Positions 33,235 through 33,809 of a DNA stretch of 33,809 bases are shown in pieces. Below the pieces are notes generated by a model. The model had not been told where the DNA came from. It saw nothing but the letters and a program-made list of their open reading frames with translations, and made no database searches. Positions within the stretch are counted from its first letter, which is position 1, and each line of letters begins with the position of its first letter. The stretch is from Dictyobacter arantiisoli. GTDB lineage: Bacteria > Chloroflexota > Ktedonobacteria > Ktedonobacterales > Ktedonobacteraceae. The stretch lies in the NCBI RefSeq assembly GCF_008326305.1, contig NZ_BIXY01000080.1, positions 1-33,809 of the forward strand, written 5' to 3'. The translations under genes were made by a program, and so were the position numbers.

Positions 33235-33809
33235 ATGGTTTTTTATTCCTGTATTTCCTTTACCTCGTATTATCCCAACGATACCAGTTCGGTCTATCTG
33301 ACCGATCTGCCGAGACGCACGACCACACAGGATAGTTCAGGCACCCAATATGGCTGTCATGTGAACTTCTATGGTGGGAGCAGTAGTTACAATGCGCCCC
33401 CCTCCTTGCCTGATGTGACCAGAACGGAAGATCATACCGGGTACAGCAATCCAACCGATGGCTGTGTGGCACCGGGAAGTCTCATCGTCAACCAGGCCAC
33501 CTATGATGCGTCGGGCAATGCCACGACGGCCATCGATGCCGACAATCATCTCGGCTGTACCAGCGGGTCGGGGTCCACGACCTATAGCGCCTGTGCTGCC
33601 TATGATGGTTTTGACACCCATCTTGTGACGGTGAGCAATGCGAAGAAGCAGTCATCAACCAATAGCTACAGTGCGAGCAATACGGGCGGCTATGGACAAT
33701 GGCTGCTGGCCACCAAAGACGCCAATGGACAAACCACGACCTTTCAGTATGATGGGTTGGGGCGGTTAACCGCAATGGCCGCGCCGGGCGATACGCTCAC
33801 GAGCCCGAC
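33235..33809 (+). CDS. Partial second RHS gene (orphan cassette), running off the window
   Basis: ATG 33235 opens a frame that from 33268 is collinear with residues about 1045-1225 of the giant RHS gene (27860-28401) and is still open at the edge. It begins MVFYSCISFTS, then joins YYPND. No signal peptide or good ribosome site is visible, so it is more likely a displaced silent cassette or a pseudogene than an expressed gene. The join to repeat sequence is abrupt, with no homology upstream of 33268. Where it goes beyond the window, for example to another C-terminal tip, cannot be seen. Confidence 0.7.
   Translation, partial: MVFYSCISFTSYYPNDTSSVYLTDLPRRTTTQDSSGTQYGCHVNFYGGSSSYNAPPSLPDVTRTEDHTGYSNPTDGCVAPGSLIVNQATYDASGNATTAIDADNHLGCTSGSGSTTYSACAAYDGFDTHLVTVSNAKKQSSTNSYSASNTGGYGQWLLATKDANGQTTTFQYDGLGRLTAMAAPGDTLTSP
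33268..33809 (+). repeat. Second copy of RHS-gene segment 27860-28401
   Basis: Indel-free copy of the inner RHS segment, in the same orientation 5408 bases downstream. The first 33 bases of the orphan frame (33235-33267) are not homologous to the giant gene. Confidence 0.9.

Overview
The window looks like about 34 kb of chromosome from a soil-type, multicellular-lifestyle bacterium of the Ktedonobacteria (Chloroflexota) kind. This is an inference from content, not a database match. The content is two ECF-type sigma factors, one with a zinc-ribbon tail; a histidine kinase carrying a helix-turn-helix; an MmyB-type regulator; a secreted GH10 xylanase with a CBM2; very large secreted repeat proteins; and several dispersed intergenic inverted repeats. 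There are no rRNA or tRNA genes and no CRISPR array. I see no intact insertion sequence.

Layout. 1-631: no gene; a dispersed repeat copy, then a likely promoter. 632-2038 (+): cystathionine beta-synthase with a CBS-domain pair. 4556-2085 (-): a two-gene unit, ECF sigma factor then a HEAT-repeat protein. 4650-5730: no gene; hairpins and a second dispersed repeat copy. 5735-6733 (+): EamA/DMT transporter, overlapping tail-to-tail the gene of an HTH-PAS-GAF-PAS histidine kinase (8995-6680, -). 9104-9286: third copy of the repeat family, with 17-bp inverted termini. 9402-10205 (+): metallophosphoesterase. 10241-12437 (+): promoter, a 31-codon leader ORF, archease and the RNA ligase RtcB. 13558-12554 (-): CPBP membrane protease. 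14936-13653 (-): sigma factor with two zinc ribbons. 15676-15206 (-): DinB-like protein. 15960-17849 (+): a long structured leader and the xylanase. 19029-18082 (-) and 19177-20106 (+): a medium-chain reductase divergent from an MmyB-type regulator.

The last 13 kb is an accessory, surface-oriented region. A 1216-residue secreted protein made of six tandem repeats of about 180 residues (23958-20308, -) is divergent from a 2311-residue SpvB/RHS giant (24728-31663, +). The giant ends in an RHS core followed by an unrelated tip of about 265 residues with a coiled-coil-like stretch and a glycine-zipper segment. Two low-GC genes of unknown family follow, an acidic soluble protein and a small membrane protein; they are immunity candidates by position. 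Next comes a partial second RHS ORF (33235 to the window edge) that is a nearly identical, indel-free copy of the middle of the giant. This resembles a polymorphic-toxin locus with a displaced cassette that could recombine with the main gene. It is the most interesting part of the window.

Working themes: RNA repair (archease/RtcB), extracellular polysaccharide use (xylanase), signal sensing (kinase, sigma factors) and contact-dependent or surface functions (RHS and the six-repeat protein). All functional statements come from recognising motifs by eye; no search was run.
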